Assembly: GCF_020035535.1 (NCBI RefSeq)
Contig: NZ_CP083351.1
Location: 62,001-126,000, forward strand
Source: Ensifer adhaerens
GTDB lineage: Bacteria; Pseudomonadota; Alphaproteobacteria; Rhizobiales; Rhizobiaceae
Direction of reading: 5' to 3'
DNA length: 64,000 bases
The notes beneath the pieces are model-generated. The model was not told the origin of the DNA, searched no databases, and saw only the letters and a program-made list of their open reading frames with translations. The translations under genes and the position numbers were made by a program. Below, piece by piece: positions 54,018 through 61,448 of the stretch (the stretch's first letter is position 1; every line of letters begins with the position of its first letter).

Positions 54018-55996
54018 CACTCGCGCCCACATTGCTGGTGATCGCCTTTTTCCTGCTTGGGCCATCGAACTGGTCGCGGCATCAAAGCTGGGCGCGCACC
54101 ATCACCTGCGCGGTCGTTGGCGCGGTCGCATTGCGCTATATGGTCTGGCGTCTCTTTGAAACCGTTCTTCCCTATCCAGCCGATGGCGCGAACATATGGT
54201 GGGTTTGGATCGTCTTCGCCATCGAGCTCCTTGCCTTCACCGAGGTCGTTCTTTTCCTCATTCTGATGAGCCGATACGTTGACCGCAGTTCCGAAGCGGA
54301 CCGACTGGGCAAGACGTTCTTCGCGCGCGCGCAGCAGGATCTGCCGACGGTCGACGTATTCATTCCGACTTACAATGAACCGCTCGATGTTCTGGAGCGT
54401 ACGATCGTCGGGGCTTTGGCGCTCGACTATCCGAAGGACAAGTTCAAGGTCTATGTCCTCGACGACGGCCGGCGTGATTGGCTTAAGACCTTCTGTGCGG
54501 AGCGCGGGGCAGTTCACGTGACGCGTACGGACAATGCGCACGCAAAAGCCGGGAACATGAACAATGGGCTGCGCGCAAGTTCAGGCGACTTCATTGCCAT
54601 CTTTGACGCGGATTTCGTTCCGTATCGCCATTTTCTCAAGCGCACCTTGCCGTTCTTCTCGGACGAGGAGATCGGGATCGTCCAGACGCCACAGCACTTC
54701 TTCAATGTCGATCCGGTGCAATCGAACCTGGGCCTGGAGACCATCTGGCCGGACGAACAGCGCCTCTTCTTCGACGAGATCGCGCCGAGCCGCGACGTCT
54801 GGGATGTCAGCTTCTGCTGTGGTTCGTGCTCGATCGCCCGCCGCAAAGCCGTAGATGCGATTGGCGGCTTTCCGACAGAGTCGATCACCGAAGACCTGTT
54901 GACGACGCTGTCGATGCTGAACAAGGGCTATAAGACCCGTTACTTGAACGAACGTCTGTCCATGGGATTGGCGGCCGAGAACCTCACCGGCTATTTCGTC
55001 CAGCGAGAACGCTGGTGCCAGGGTGGCATCCAAACGCTCTATCTCCACAATGGCCCGCTGCGCGGACCAGGCCTGTCGCTGTTCCAGCGGATCATGTTTC
55101 TCCCCATGTCCTGGCTGGTGCAGTACGTCGTGCGGCTGATTGTGCTCATCGTGCCGATCGCCTATCTGTGGTTCGGCGCCCTGCCGCTGCACTTCACGAG
55201 CGTTGCCGACTATGTCTCAAATCAGCTTCCGGTGCTGGCGGCCTATTTCCTCTTGATGCTGTGGATCACGCCGACGCGGTATCTCCCCGTCGTCTCCAGC
55301 GCGGTCGGGACCTTCGCGACGTTTCGTATGTTGCCGACGGTTCTGTCCAGCCTCGTGCGCCCCTTCGGCAAGCCGTTCAAGGTAACCCCGAAAGGCACCG
55401 GCAACGAGACAAACAGCTTCGACGCCTACACCTTCGCCTGGATTGCCGGGTTCATCGCCGTCACGGCGCTCGGACTTCTGATCAACCTCGTGCCGGAAAC
55501 GGCACAGGTCCAGGGATCGTTCTCAGCGATCGGAGCCGTCTGGTCGGGGATCAACATCGTCGTCCTCGTCATCGCGTCTCTGATCTGTTTCGAGAAGCCA
55601 CGTCGCCTTTTCCAGGCCTTCAAGCTCGACGAGCCCGCCAAGGTCGATGGGACACCGGGACGCGTGGTCAGCCTCTCGCTCGACAAGGCGGTCGTCGCCG
55701 TTCCGGAGGAGGTGCGCTTCCAGTCTGCGCAGGTAACCCTCAGGCTCGACGGTTTCGAGCCGCTGCAGGCAGAGCTGAGGCAAGTGACGCAGCGACGCGG
55801 CGACATATCGCGTGCCGGCGACAAGCGGCGCTTCTACCTTCACCTTTATTATGACCTCAGCGGCAAGGAGCGCGACCGGATGATCGTCAAGCTCTACACC
55901 GGGCGCTACTCCCAGGACATCCCTGACATCGACAAGATCGCTGTTTCGGTGAACCTGCTGCTGCGAGCCTTCGGACGCACACGTACGGTTTCCTAG
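53984..55996 (+). CDS. bgsA: GT2 cellulose-synthase-like beta-glucan synthase
   Basis: A 670-aa processive GT2 glycosyltransferase with about seven TM helices. Catalytic motifs in order: VFIPTYNEPLDVLERT, YVLDDGRRDW (DDG), IAIFDADFVPYRHFLK (DAD), TEDLLTTLSML (TED), and VQRERWCQGG (QxxRW). The C-terminal region after residue 540 resembles the c-di-GMP-responsive tail of BgsA/CrdS rather than a canonical PilZ: no clear RxxxR is seen. BgsA makes beta-1,3/1,4-glucan in S. meliloti; CrdS (curdlan) and BcsA (cellulose) are alternatives. BcsB and other cellulose genes are absent, favouring BgsA. Confidence 0.75.
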   Translation: MDQGTVVQPLLALAPTLLVIAFFLLGPSNWSRHQSWARTITCAVVGAVALRYMVWRLFETVLPYPADGANIWWVWIVFAIELLAFTEVVLFLILMSRYVDRSSEADRLGKTFFARAQQDLPTVDVFIPTYNEPLDVLERTIVGALALDYPKDKFKVYVLDDGRRDWLKTFCAERGAVHVTRTDNAHAKAGNMNNGLRASSGDFIAIFDADFVPYRHFLKRTLPFFSDEEIGIVQTPQHFFNVDPVQSNLGLETIWPDEQRLFFDEIAPSRDVWDVSFCCGSCSIARRKAVDAIGGFPTESITEDLLTTLSMLNKGYKTRYLNERLSMGLAAENLTGYFVQRERWCQGGIQTLYLHNGPLRGPGLSLFQRIMFLPMSWLVQYVVRLIVLIVPIAYLWFGALPLHFTSVADYVSNQLPVLAAYFLLMLWITPTRYLPVVSSAVGTFATFRMLPTVLSSLVRPFGKPFKVTPKGTGNETNSFDAYTFAWIAGFIAVTALGLLINLVPETAQVQGSFSAIGAVWSGINIVVLVIASLICFEKPRRLFQAFKLDEPAKVDGTPGRVVSLSLDKAVVAVPEEVRFQSAQVTLRLDGFEPLQAELRQVTQRRGDISRAGDKRRFYLHLYYDLSGKERDRMIVKLYTGRYSQDIPDIDKIAVSVNLLLRAFGRTRTVS

Positions 55997-56595
55997 AAGA
56001 AGCGATTGCCATTGGACAGCTCACAAGCACGGTGACCTCACGCCGATGATCGTCGACGACTAGCCCATAGTGGATTTCCCCGCAGCGCTCTCGGCTTAAA
56101 CCTTCCTCAGACGGCATCATGCGAGGAGGTTCGCGGGAGCAGAGTTGGTCGCGGCGCATCCATTTTAACCACGACTTATAGATGGTTGGCAGTTCTTCGT
56201 ATTAGCAGCTGACGATATAATATTTGAGAGATTATCAAGGTTATTGAATTGAACGACCGGCACACCATCGAACTGGCAAGGCCGTGGAGGTCAATAAGGC
56301 TATCCATATCCAGGATCCTTTCCCGAGGGTGGCGCAGAACACGCGAATCGCCATGGACGGCAAGACGATCGACAAGGTCATGCGGAATTATAACGGCGCC
56401 GGCCCGAGCGCAGGTGCAGCGATGCCAACGGCGGTGATCCTGCCGACGGCCACACCGCCCATGGCACGAACGGTTATAGCGGAACGGCAAATTGACCGTG
56501 ATGGCATAGCAGGCAGGCGGGGAAGGCCCCTGAAAGGAATGCAATAAGAACAAAGTGTCACGACGGTGAGCCGCCGCGATCGGAGAGGTGTGTCT
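55997..56595. other. Intergenic region
   Basis: About 600 bp. A frame from GTG 56284 to 56547 (87 codons) exists but lacks domain signs and a strong ribosome site; not called. Confidence 0.4.
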
Positions 56596-58212
56596 ATGCT
56601 ACACAGGACGATCAAGAGGTTTTGGGAAGACCGACGAGGCTACGTCATTGCGTTGACGCTCATTGCCATGCCGTTGTTGCTCGGCGTCTCTCTCATCGTC
56701 ATTGACGTTGGCCGCAGTGCCAATCTCCATACGGATCTTCAGAGCGCGGTCGATGCCATGGCTCTGACGGGAGCCCGAGAACTTGACGGACGGAACGATT
56801 CGATCACGCGGGCGGAGGCCGCGATCGAAAGGCTTGCCAATACTGCCGCCTTCGGTAACGGCGGCAGTGGCATGTCGCTCGGTTCGTACATCACGGTTGC
56901 TTACAAGGCCGGAGACGATACCGCCAGTACCGTGACCGTCAGGTTTCTCAAGGGCATCCCCGGCGACGGCACGTTCGCGGGCGACGACGACGACCCCATA
57001 ACAGCGGCAATGATCACGACGAATCCGAACGATGCCGGCTATGCCTGGGTCACTGCCAAGAACCAGGCTATGCAAACGATCTTCCCAGTGCCCGTTGGTG
57101 TCACACGCTCTACGATCAACGTGTCGGCCGACGCTGTGGCGGCGTACCGGGTCAGCGCCTGCGACGTAACGCCGATCTTCATCTGCAATCCTTATGAGCC
57201 GGCCGGCAACAACAGTGCGACTGTCAGCGAGCAGGCGGCCGAGCAGTTACACACCAAATTTGCGGCCGGCGATCTCTATGGCACCCAGATCGAGCTGCAC
57301 AGCACGTCGTCTTCCAGTCCGGGGCCGGGCAACTTCGGTTTCCTGAGGACCCCTTTGGGCAACGGTGCATCGGTGCTGGCCGAGGCGCTTGCGACCGGAA
57401 ATCCTGGGACCTGTTACACGAAAGACGGGTTGGATACCGAAACGGGGGCAAAGGCCGGTCCGATCGAGGATGGTCTGAATACTCGTTTCGGTTTTTATTC
57501 CGCTTCATTTAGCAAGGCGAAGAGCGATCCCCGCTACCGCCCGGCGCAAAACGTGCGCTCGGCGCAGAGCCAGTCGGGGGGCAAAAAATGTGACAGTTAC
57601 ACTCCAGTGTTGACCGGCAGCACGATCGGAGATGTCGCCAAGGCGGTGCCCCTCGGCTACGGCGCGACCATGACGGCGATGGGCGGGGGCAAGATCAGCA
57701 CGGGCAACAATTGGAATTACAATACCTATTGGAATGTTGCGCAGGGTGGAACGGCACCATCCGTCACCGCCATTCTCAGCAACCATTCGAGCTATCCGGG
57801 CAGCGGCGCCTCCGCGCCGAGCAAGCCGTCTGCATACGACGTCTACCGCTATGAACTTAGCAATCCGTCACTGCTCAGCCATGCTTCTGCGAACGGAGAA
57901 AAGGGCACACCCGGAACGACCGGACAGTGCTATTCCGGCCCGGCGCTTTCGAACTACACCGCCGGCGAATATGGTGATCGTCGCGAGATCTTTTCGGCTA
58001 TCGTCAATTGCGGCTATGAGGCGTCGGTTGCCCACCTGAACGGCCACAAGGCCACAAAGGCGATCGCCTTTGCACGCATGTTTCTGACCAAACCGGCGAT
58101 CACGGACGGCAGCGAACGGTATCTTTCCCTGGAGATGATCGACATCACCGGCAAGGGCGGGCGCGGCACCCTTGATGAGTTCCTTCGCGAAGAAGCGGAG
58201 TTGGTCCGATGA
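56596..58212 (+). CDS. TadG-like pilus/vWA-type secreted protein
   Basis: A 538-aa protein. Residues 15-45 form a TadE/G-type N-terminal TM region (YVIALTLIAMPLLLGVSLIV, DVGRSANLHTDLQSAVDAMA) ending in the ALTGARELDG motif of TadG pseudopilins; the rest is a long extracytoplasmic part with several Cys (SACDVTPIFICNPYEP, TCYTK, CYSGP, NCGYE). Members are encoded with tad/flp pilus genes, but none are nearby. GGAGAGG precedes ATG 56596. It may be an orphan pilus-tip or surface protein. Confidence 0.8.
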   Translation: MLHRTIKRFWEDRRGYVIALTLIAMPLLLGVSLIVIDVGRSANLHTDLQSAVDAMALTGARELDGRNDSITRAEAAIERLANTAAFGNGGSGMSLGSYITVAYKAGDDTASTVTVRFLKGIPGDGTFAGDDDDPITAAMITTNPNDAGYAWVTAKNQAMQTIFPVPVGVTRSTINVSADAVAAYRVSACDVTPIFICNPYEPAGNNSATVSEQAAEQLHTKFAAGDLYGTQIELHSTSSSSPGPGNFGFLRTPLGNGASVLAEALATGNPGTCYTKDGLDTETGAKAGPIEDGLNTRFGFYSASFSKAKSDPRYRPAQNVRSAQSQSGGKKCDSYTPVLTGSTIGDVAKAVPLGYGATMTAMGGGKISTGNNWNYNTYWNVAQGGTAPSVTAILSNHSSYPGSGASAPSKPSAYDVYRYELSNPSLLSHASANGEKGTPGTTGQCYSGPALSNYTAGEYGDRREIFSAIVNCGYEASVAHLNGHKATKAIAFARMFLTKPAITDGSERYLSLEMIDITGKGGRGTLDEFLREEAELVR

Positions 58213-58288
58213 TGATTGCGCTGCCGAGCCCGGTGAGTATATGACTGGCCTATTCTGGAAGGCCGGCCGTAGCGCCAGGCCGAGGGCC

Positions 58289-58868
58289 TCAGCGAGAGCT
58301 GGCGCACAGTTTACTCCAGCAAATTGACGACTGAACCGAAACGATGGTTGGAGCTCGAGTACGTGCGGCCGCCGCCTGCGCTTCAGTTATCCGCCCGAGC
58401 TTGGCAAGCGCGGCCGTCAATTGCACGTACGTGATGCTGTGTGCAGGATTGGCCTGAACGGATTTGTAAGCTGCTCGACAACTATCTTCGTAGCGGCCGC
58501 GTAGCAAATCACTCGTTGCCTGTGCGTCAAACGCGGCCAGGCTTAGTCGTAGTCCCCGTTCGCTCAATTCTATAGCGCATTCGGCGTCGCCGCCCCAACC
58601 ATGGATGACGCTGCCGAGAATATAGGTCAAAGCGGAGGAGGGATGGCCATCGCGGACTCTAGCGCCGTGAATGCGGCGGCACGGTCGTGAGCGTCCATGG
58701 CGATCGAAAGCCGGCCCATGTCAGGGCGAGCGCATCGTCTTGACCGTGGATGATGGCGGCTCGGGCGTGGCGGATCGAAGCGGCACGGTTGACCTCATGC
58801 AGGCCCTCGATTTTTCTGAGGTTTCGCGGTTCTCCGGAATCCAAACCCGTGGCAGCCCTCACGGGCAA
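58289..58868 (-). pseudogene. TPR-region remnant of a class III cyclase
   Basis: The minus frame 58630-58289 reads HGWGGDAECAIELSERGLRL, DLLRGRYEDSCRAAYKSVQA, NPAHSITYVQLTAALAKLGR, the usual C-terminal TPR of rhizobial cyclases. Upstream (58868) NRAASIRHARAAIIHGQDDA, LALTWAGF continue an earlier TPR, and MDAHDRAAAFTALESAMAIP joins them in a third frame, so at least two frameshifts are present. The catalytic domain is missing. Third cyclase trace in the window. Confidence 0.7.
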
Positions 58869-59064
58869 ACCGGCGCATCCCTCCTCTTAGACGGTAAGAG
58901 GAAGGGTCGGACAGGCGGGCGGGACTTTCCTGTGGCGATGCGTGCAAGCCGGTTGCGGTGTCCGCAAATCACGCGGGCACTGCAACGGGAAAGCGTCGCC
59001 ATGACAGGGCTTCGGGTAGACTGCGGCTCTCCGCCTCAGCTTTTCTATTACGAGATCAGCTAAT

Positions 59065-59364
59065 TCACTTTTTTTGCACGGGCTGCAGCTCCCCCCGTTT
59101 TGGCTTCGGCGCCATCCTGAACATCCTGCACTTACAGCCTTTGCCAATTTCGCAGTTGTGCCAGATGTCCCCGTTCGAATCCGTCAGCTTGCAATTAGGT
59201 AGCATTCCCTTGCAGTCTGCCCCCTCCCAGCTGCCTTCGCACGTGCAATAGCCGCTGTTGACGTCGCAGGAGAAGTTCGAGCTCTGGGACCCACCCAATC
59301 TGCTCGCCGCCGCTGCGGCCGTTGCCGTGAGCGCTAGTGCTGCGAAAAGCATGATCATCTTCAT
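59065..59364 (-). CDS. Cysteine-rich secreted protein, copy 1
   Basis: A 99-aa protein with signal peptide (MKMIMLFAALALTATAAAAA) and a mature Cys pattern: FSCDVNSGYCTCEGSWEGAD, CKGMLPNC, then ...HNCEIGKGCKC, eight Cys in all. The CDVNxxxCTCxGxWxGADCK block resembles EGF-like or other disulfide-rich mini-domains. Paralogous to the gene at 59647, which is divergent from it. Exported, function unknown. Confidence 0.7.
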   Translation of the reverse strand: MKMIMLFAALALTATAAAAASRLGGSQSSNFSCDVNSGYCTCEGSWEGADCKGMLPNCKLTDSNGDIWHNCEIGKGCKCRMFRMAPKPKRGELQPVQKK

Positions 59365-59646
59365 TACCCGCCTCCCTCGAAGTCATCACGAATTTCGGAG
59401 CCGCTCACAGATGGCGCCGGCGCGCTCTTCCTTGGAAGGAACACCTGCGCCCCGCGAGCGACTAAATCGTCAATGCAGACCCGTCGATTGATTCCACCTA
59501 CATCGACTGCAGTGCACGTAAACATACCGTTGTCTGAGCATTTTCTTCGCAGTCGTCCCCCGCTATGCAATAATATTCATAATTGCTAATATAACATGGC
59601 TGTTCAGATCGGTCGATGCAGATCCGACCGCGACGGGGAGGGGAAA

Positions 59647-59952
59647 ATGAAGAAGGTCGTTTTAGCGCTATTCGTGGCTGTTCTCATGCCCGATCCATCG
59701 GAAGCCGCCACGCGAAAACTGCAGGGATCGTCGCTTGGCTTCAGCTGTGATGTGAATACCAACCAGTGCACATGCACAGGCACTTGGGACGGCGCCGATT
59801 GCAAAGCTATGAACGACAAGGTCTGCGCCGGGGACTCCGGAGTCCTATGCAGCCCGGTGGGCTGCACGTGCAAAATGCGTCTTACCGCTGTGCCGAAACC
59901 TCGTATTGATCGAGTTCCGATCGGTGGCACCAAGAAGTTGTCTCCGAATTAG
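59647..59952 (+). CDS. Cysteine-rich secreted protein, copy 2
   Basis: A 101-aa paralog: signal peptide (MKKVVLALFVAVLMPDPSEA), FSCDVNTNQCTCTGTWDGAD, CKAMNDKVCAGDSGVLCSPV, GCTCKMRLTAVPKP. It keeps the eight-Cys pattern and the C-terminal PKP of copy 1 while the rest has diverged, so the cysteine frame is under constraint. GGGGAGGGGAAA precedes ATG 59647. The two genes share a 282-bp divergent promoter region. Confidence 0.72.
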   Translation: MKKVVLALFVAVLMPDPSEAATRKLQGSSLGFSCDVNTNQCTCTGTWDGADCKAMNDKVCAGDSGVLCSPVGCTCKMRLTAVPKPRIDRVPIGGTKKLSPN

Positions 59953-60028
59953 ACCAACACTGTAACGGTCATGCGGCCGCCGGAGACTGAAGGGCAGGCG
60001 AAGCGTCTGGCGAAGAGTATTTGTGAAA

Positions 60029-60107
60029 TGGTGGGCCCGGCAGATCTCGAACCTGCAACCAAACGGGTGTCGGTTATCGACCGCTCTAGCCATTGAGCTA
60101 CAAGCCC
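60029..60107 (-). tRNA. Degenerate tRNA (resembles tRNA-Ile-like), possibly pseudogene
   Basis: The minus strand folds as acceptor GGGCTTG/CGGGCCC with encoded CCA, D arm GCTC...GAGC, and T arm GCAGG-TTCGAGA-TCTGC. The anticodon arm is abnormal: between GAGC and the variable loop 21 nt include only a CGGT/ACCG stem with a 5-nt loop (CGATA), so no 7-nt loop with T33 can form. It is therefore a tRNA relic or an integration target rather than a functional tRNA. Confidence 0.6.
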
Positions 60108-60214
60108 CACCAGAAAGCTCCAAACGATAACAACCGATTGAAGTGCCTTGCTGAACCTTGACGCACCAGAGCGGTTCACTAATAATCAAAGTGAACCAAG
60201 GAAAGTTAGGTCCC

Positions 60215-60460
60215 ATGACTGCGGCGTTTACCGTGCGTGTAAAAGATGAAACCGCGAGCAAGCTTGATCAGCTCGCTGAGAAACTGGATCGGTCCCGTTC
60301 TTACATGGCTGCCGAAGCCATCGAGGCTTTCGTTGAGCAGCAGGAATGGCAGCTCGCCGAGATTGAAGCCGGGTTGGCCGAGGCCGACCGGGGTGAGTTC
60401 GCCCGCGATGAAGATGTGGCGAAAGTCGTTGGGAAGTACGTCAGGTCTGCCCGTCAATAA
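60215..60460 (+). CDS. ParD-like ribbon-helix-helix antitoxin
   Basis: An 81-aa protein: TAAFTVRVKDETASKLDQLA, EKLDRSRSYMAAEAIEAFVE: an N-terminal beta strand and two helices of the RHH fold, then an acidic C-terminal toxin-binding tail (WQLAEIEAGLAEADRGEFAR). Its stop TAA overlaps the toxin's ATG (TAATG at 60458-60462). Start ATG 60215 (MTAAF). It would repress its own operon and neutralise the ParE/RelE-type toxin. Confidence 0.88.
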   Translation: MTAAFTVRVKDETASKLDQLAEKLDRSRSYMAAEAIEAFVEQQEWQLAEIEAGLAEADRGEFARDEDVAKVVGKYVRSARQ

Positions 60461-60744
60461 TGAGTGTGAAACGTATTCGCTGGACGCTTCGGGCGCTGCG
60501 GCGGCTTGATGAGATCGGCGCGTATATCGAGAAAGACAATCCGGATGCGGCCGCTCGCGTCGTGGCGAGGATTGTCACTGCCGTGGATGCGTTGGCCGAG
60601 TACCCTGCCAGTGGGCGGCCTGGCCGTATCAAGAGCACGCGTGAGCTCGTGTTAGCCGACATTCCCTACATCATTCCTTACCGAGTGAGTCGGGACGTCG
60701 AGATCCTCACGGTCATGCACGCTCACCAGCGATGGCCGCTCTAG
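60460..60744 (+). CDS. ParE/RelE-type toxin
   Basis: A 94-aa protein: KRIRWTLRALRRLDEIGAYI, EKDNPDAAARVVARIVTAVD, ALAEYPASGRPGRI, ELVLADIPYIIPYRVSRDVE, ILTVMHAHQRWP. This is the ParE/RelE superfamily pattern (LxxLxxIxxYI; P..GRPGR; the late IxxVxHxxRxWP). Directly follows the antitoxin with one-base overlap. Probably a gyrase-targeting or ribosome-dependent toxin; the subgroup is closest to ParE. Confidence 0.9.
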   Translation: MSVKRIRWTLRALRRLDEIGAYIEKDNPDAAARVVARIVTAVDALAEYPASGRPGRIKSTRELVLADIPYIIPYRVSRDVEILTVMHAHQRWPL

Positions 60745-61017
60745 TCACGACCAAACAAAACCCGTCTTTTCTATTAGGTGGACCGCTTACGGCTCATCTA
60801 AACGCATGATCATGACCTTGCATCAACCTCCTTCCGGGCGCCAGCATGCCGCAACGCGATATCGTTGCCAACGCTGTCGTCGCGCGGCCAGGTCCCGCCC
60901 GCAACTCGGTCGGTATCTCCCATCACTGCCAGACAGATCAGACGCAAGCGCAAATTTTCGACGGCAACCTGGAAGCTTCAGAGCGGTTGGCCCAATCATC
61001 AGTCGCGAAAGGAGCGC

Positions 61018-61085
61018 ATGACGATCATTGTGGCGTTTTGTTCCGGTTCTGTGCGTCTGGGATCGCATAACGTATCATCGGGAGC
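61018..61085 (+). repeat. Recurrent motif, copy E with extended flank
   Basis: A TGACGATC...TTTTGTTCC...CTGTGCG flank and GGATCGCATAACGTATCATC at 61060; its roughly 60-bp flank matches copy C. Confidence 0.5.
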
Positions 61086-61138
61086 CGCGTGCGACGGGAC
61101 CAAGCCATCGCGCGCTCGCGCCGAACCTCCCAGTCGTA

Positions 61139-61313
61139 TCAGCCGTTCAGCGCGTCCTTGAGAGCGTTGGCTGGTGCGAAGGTCAAATTTCTTCGCAGCC
61201 GCAACCTTAATAGTCGCACCGGTTGCAGGGTTGCGCGCCTCGCGCTCAGGCGTGTCCTTCACCTTGTATTTGCCAAAGCCCGGTATCGACGTTTCGGAGG
61301 CGGATGTGGCAGC
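61139..61313 (-). pseudogene. HU DNA-binding protein, C-terminal fragment
   Basis: The minus frame reads SETSIPGFGKYKVKDTPERE, ARNPATGATIKVAAAKKF, the beta arm of HU (VxIxGFGxFxVxxRxxREGRNPxTGExIxIxAxKxxxF). One base then shifts the frame; the other frame gives FAPANALKDALNG and stop, the HU C-terminus. The N-terminal helices are missing. A broken fragment. Confidence 0.65.
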
Positions 61314-61448
61314 GGCACGGATTCCTGCCGTCTCCCTCCGAGGCGCGGAAGCGGGTATTTCGGGTTGGCCCTGAGCGAGCTTCTTCCCCTGCCCCGGGCT
61401 TGAGAGTAGACTTTCTGCGGCCAATCGGGTCAATCAGGGGGGCGCTCG

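Noticed and set aside
56284..56547. GTG-initiated 87-codon frame before the TadG-like gene
   Set aside because: No domain, poor ribosome site and Pro/Thr/Ala-rich tail typical of intergenic frames.
60999..61433. A 144-codon minus-strand frame near the HU fragment as a new gene
   Set aside because: Only its middle is HU-like and is cut by a frameshift; the rest is a repeat copy and Arg/Ala-rich filler.
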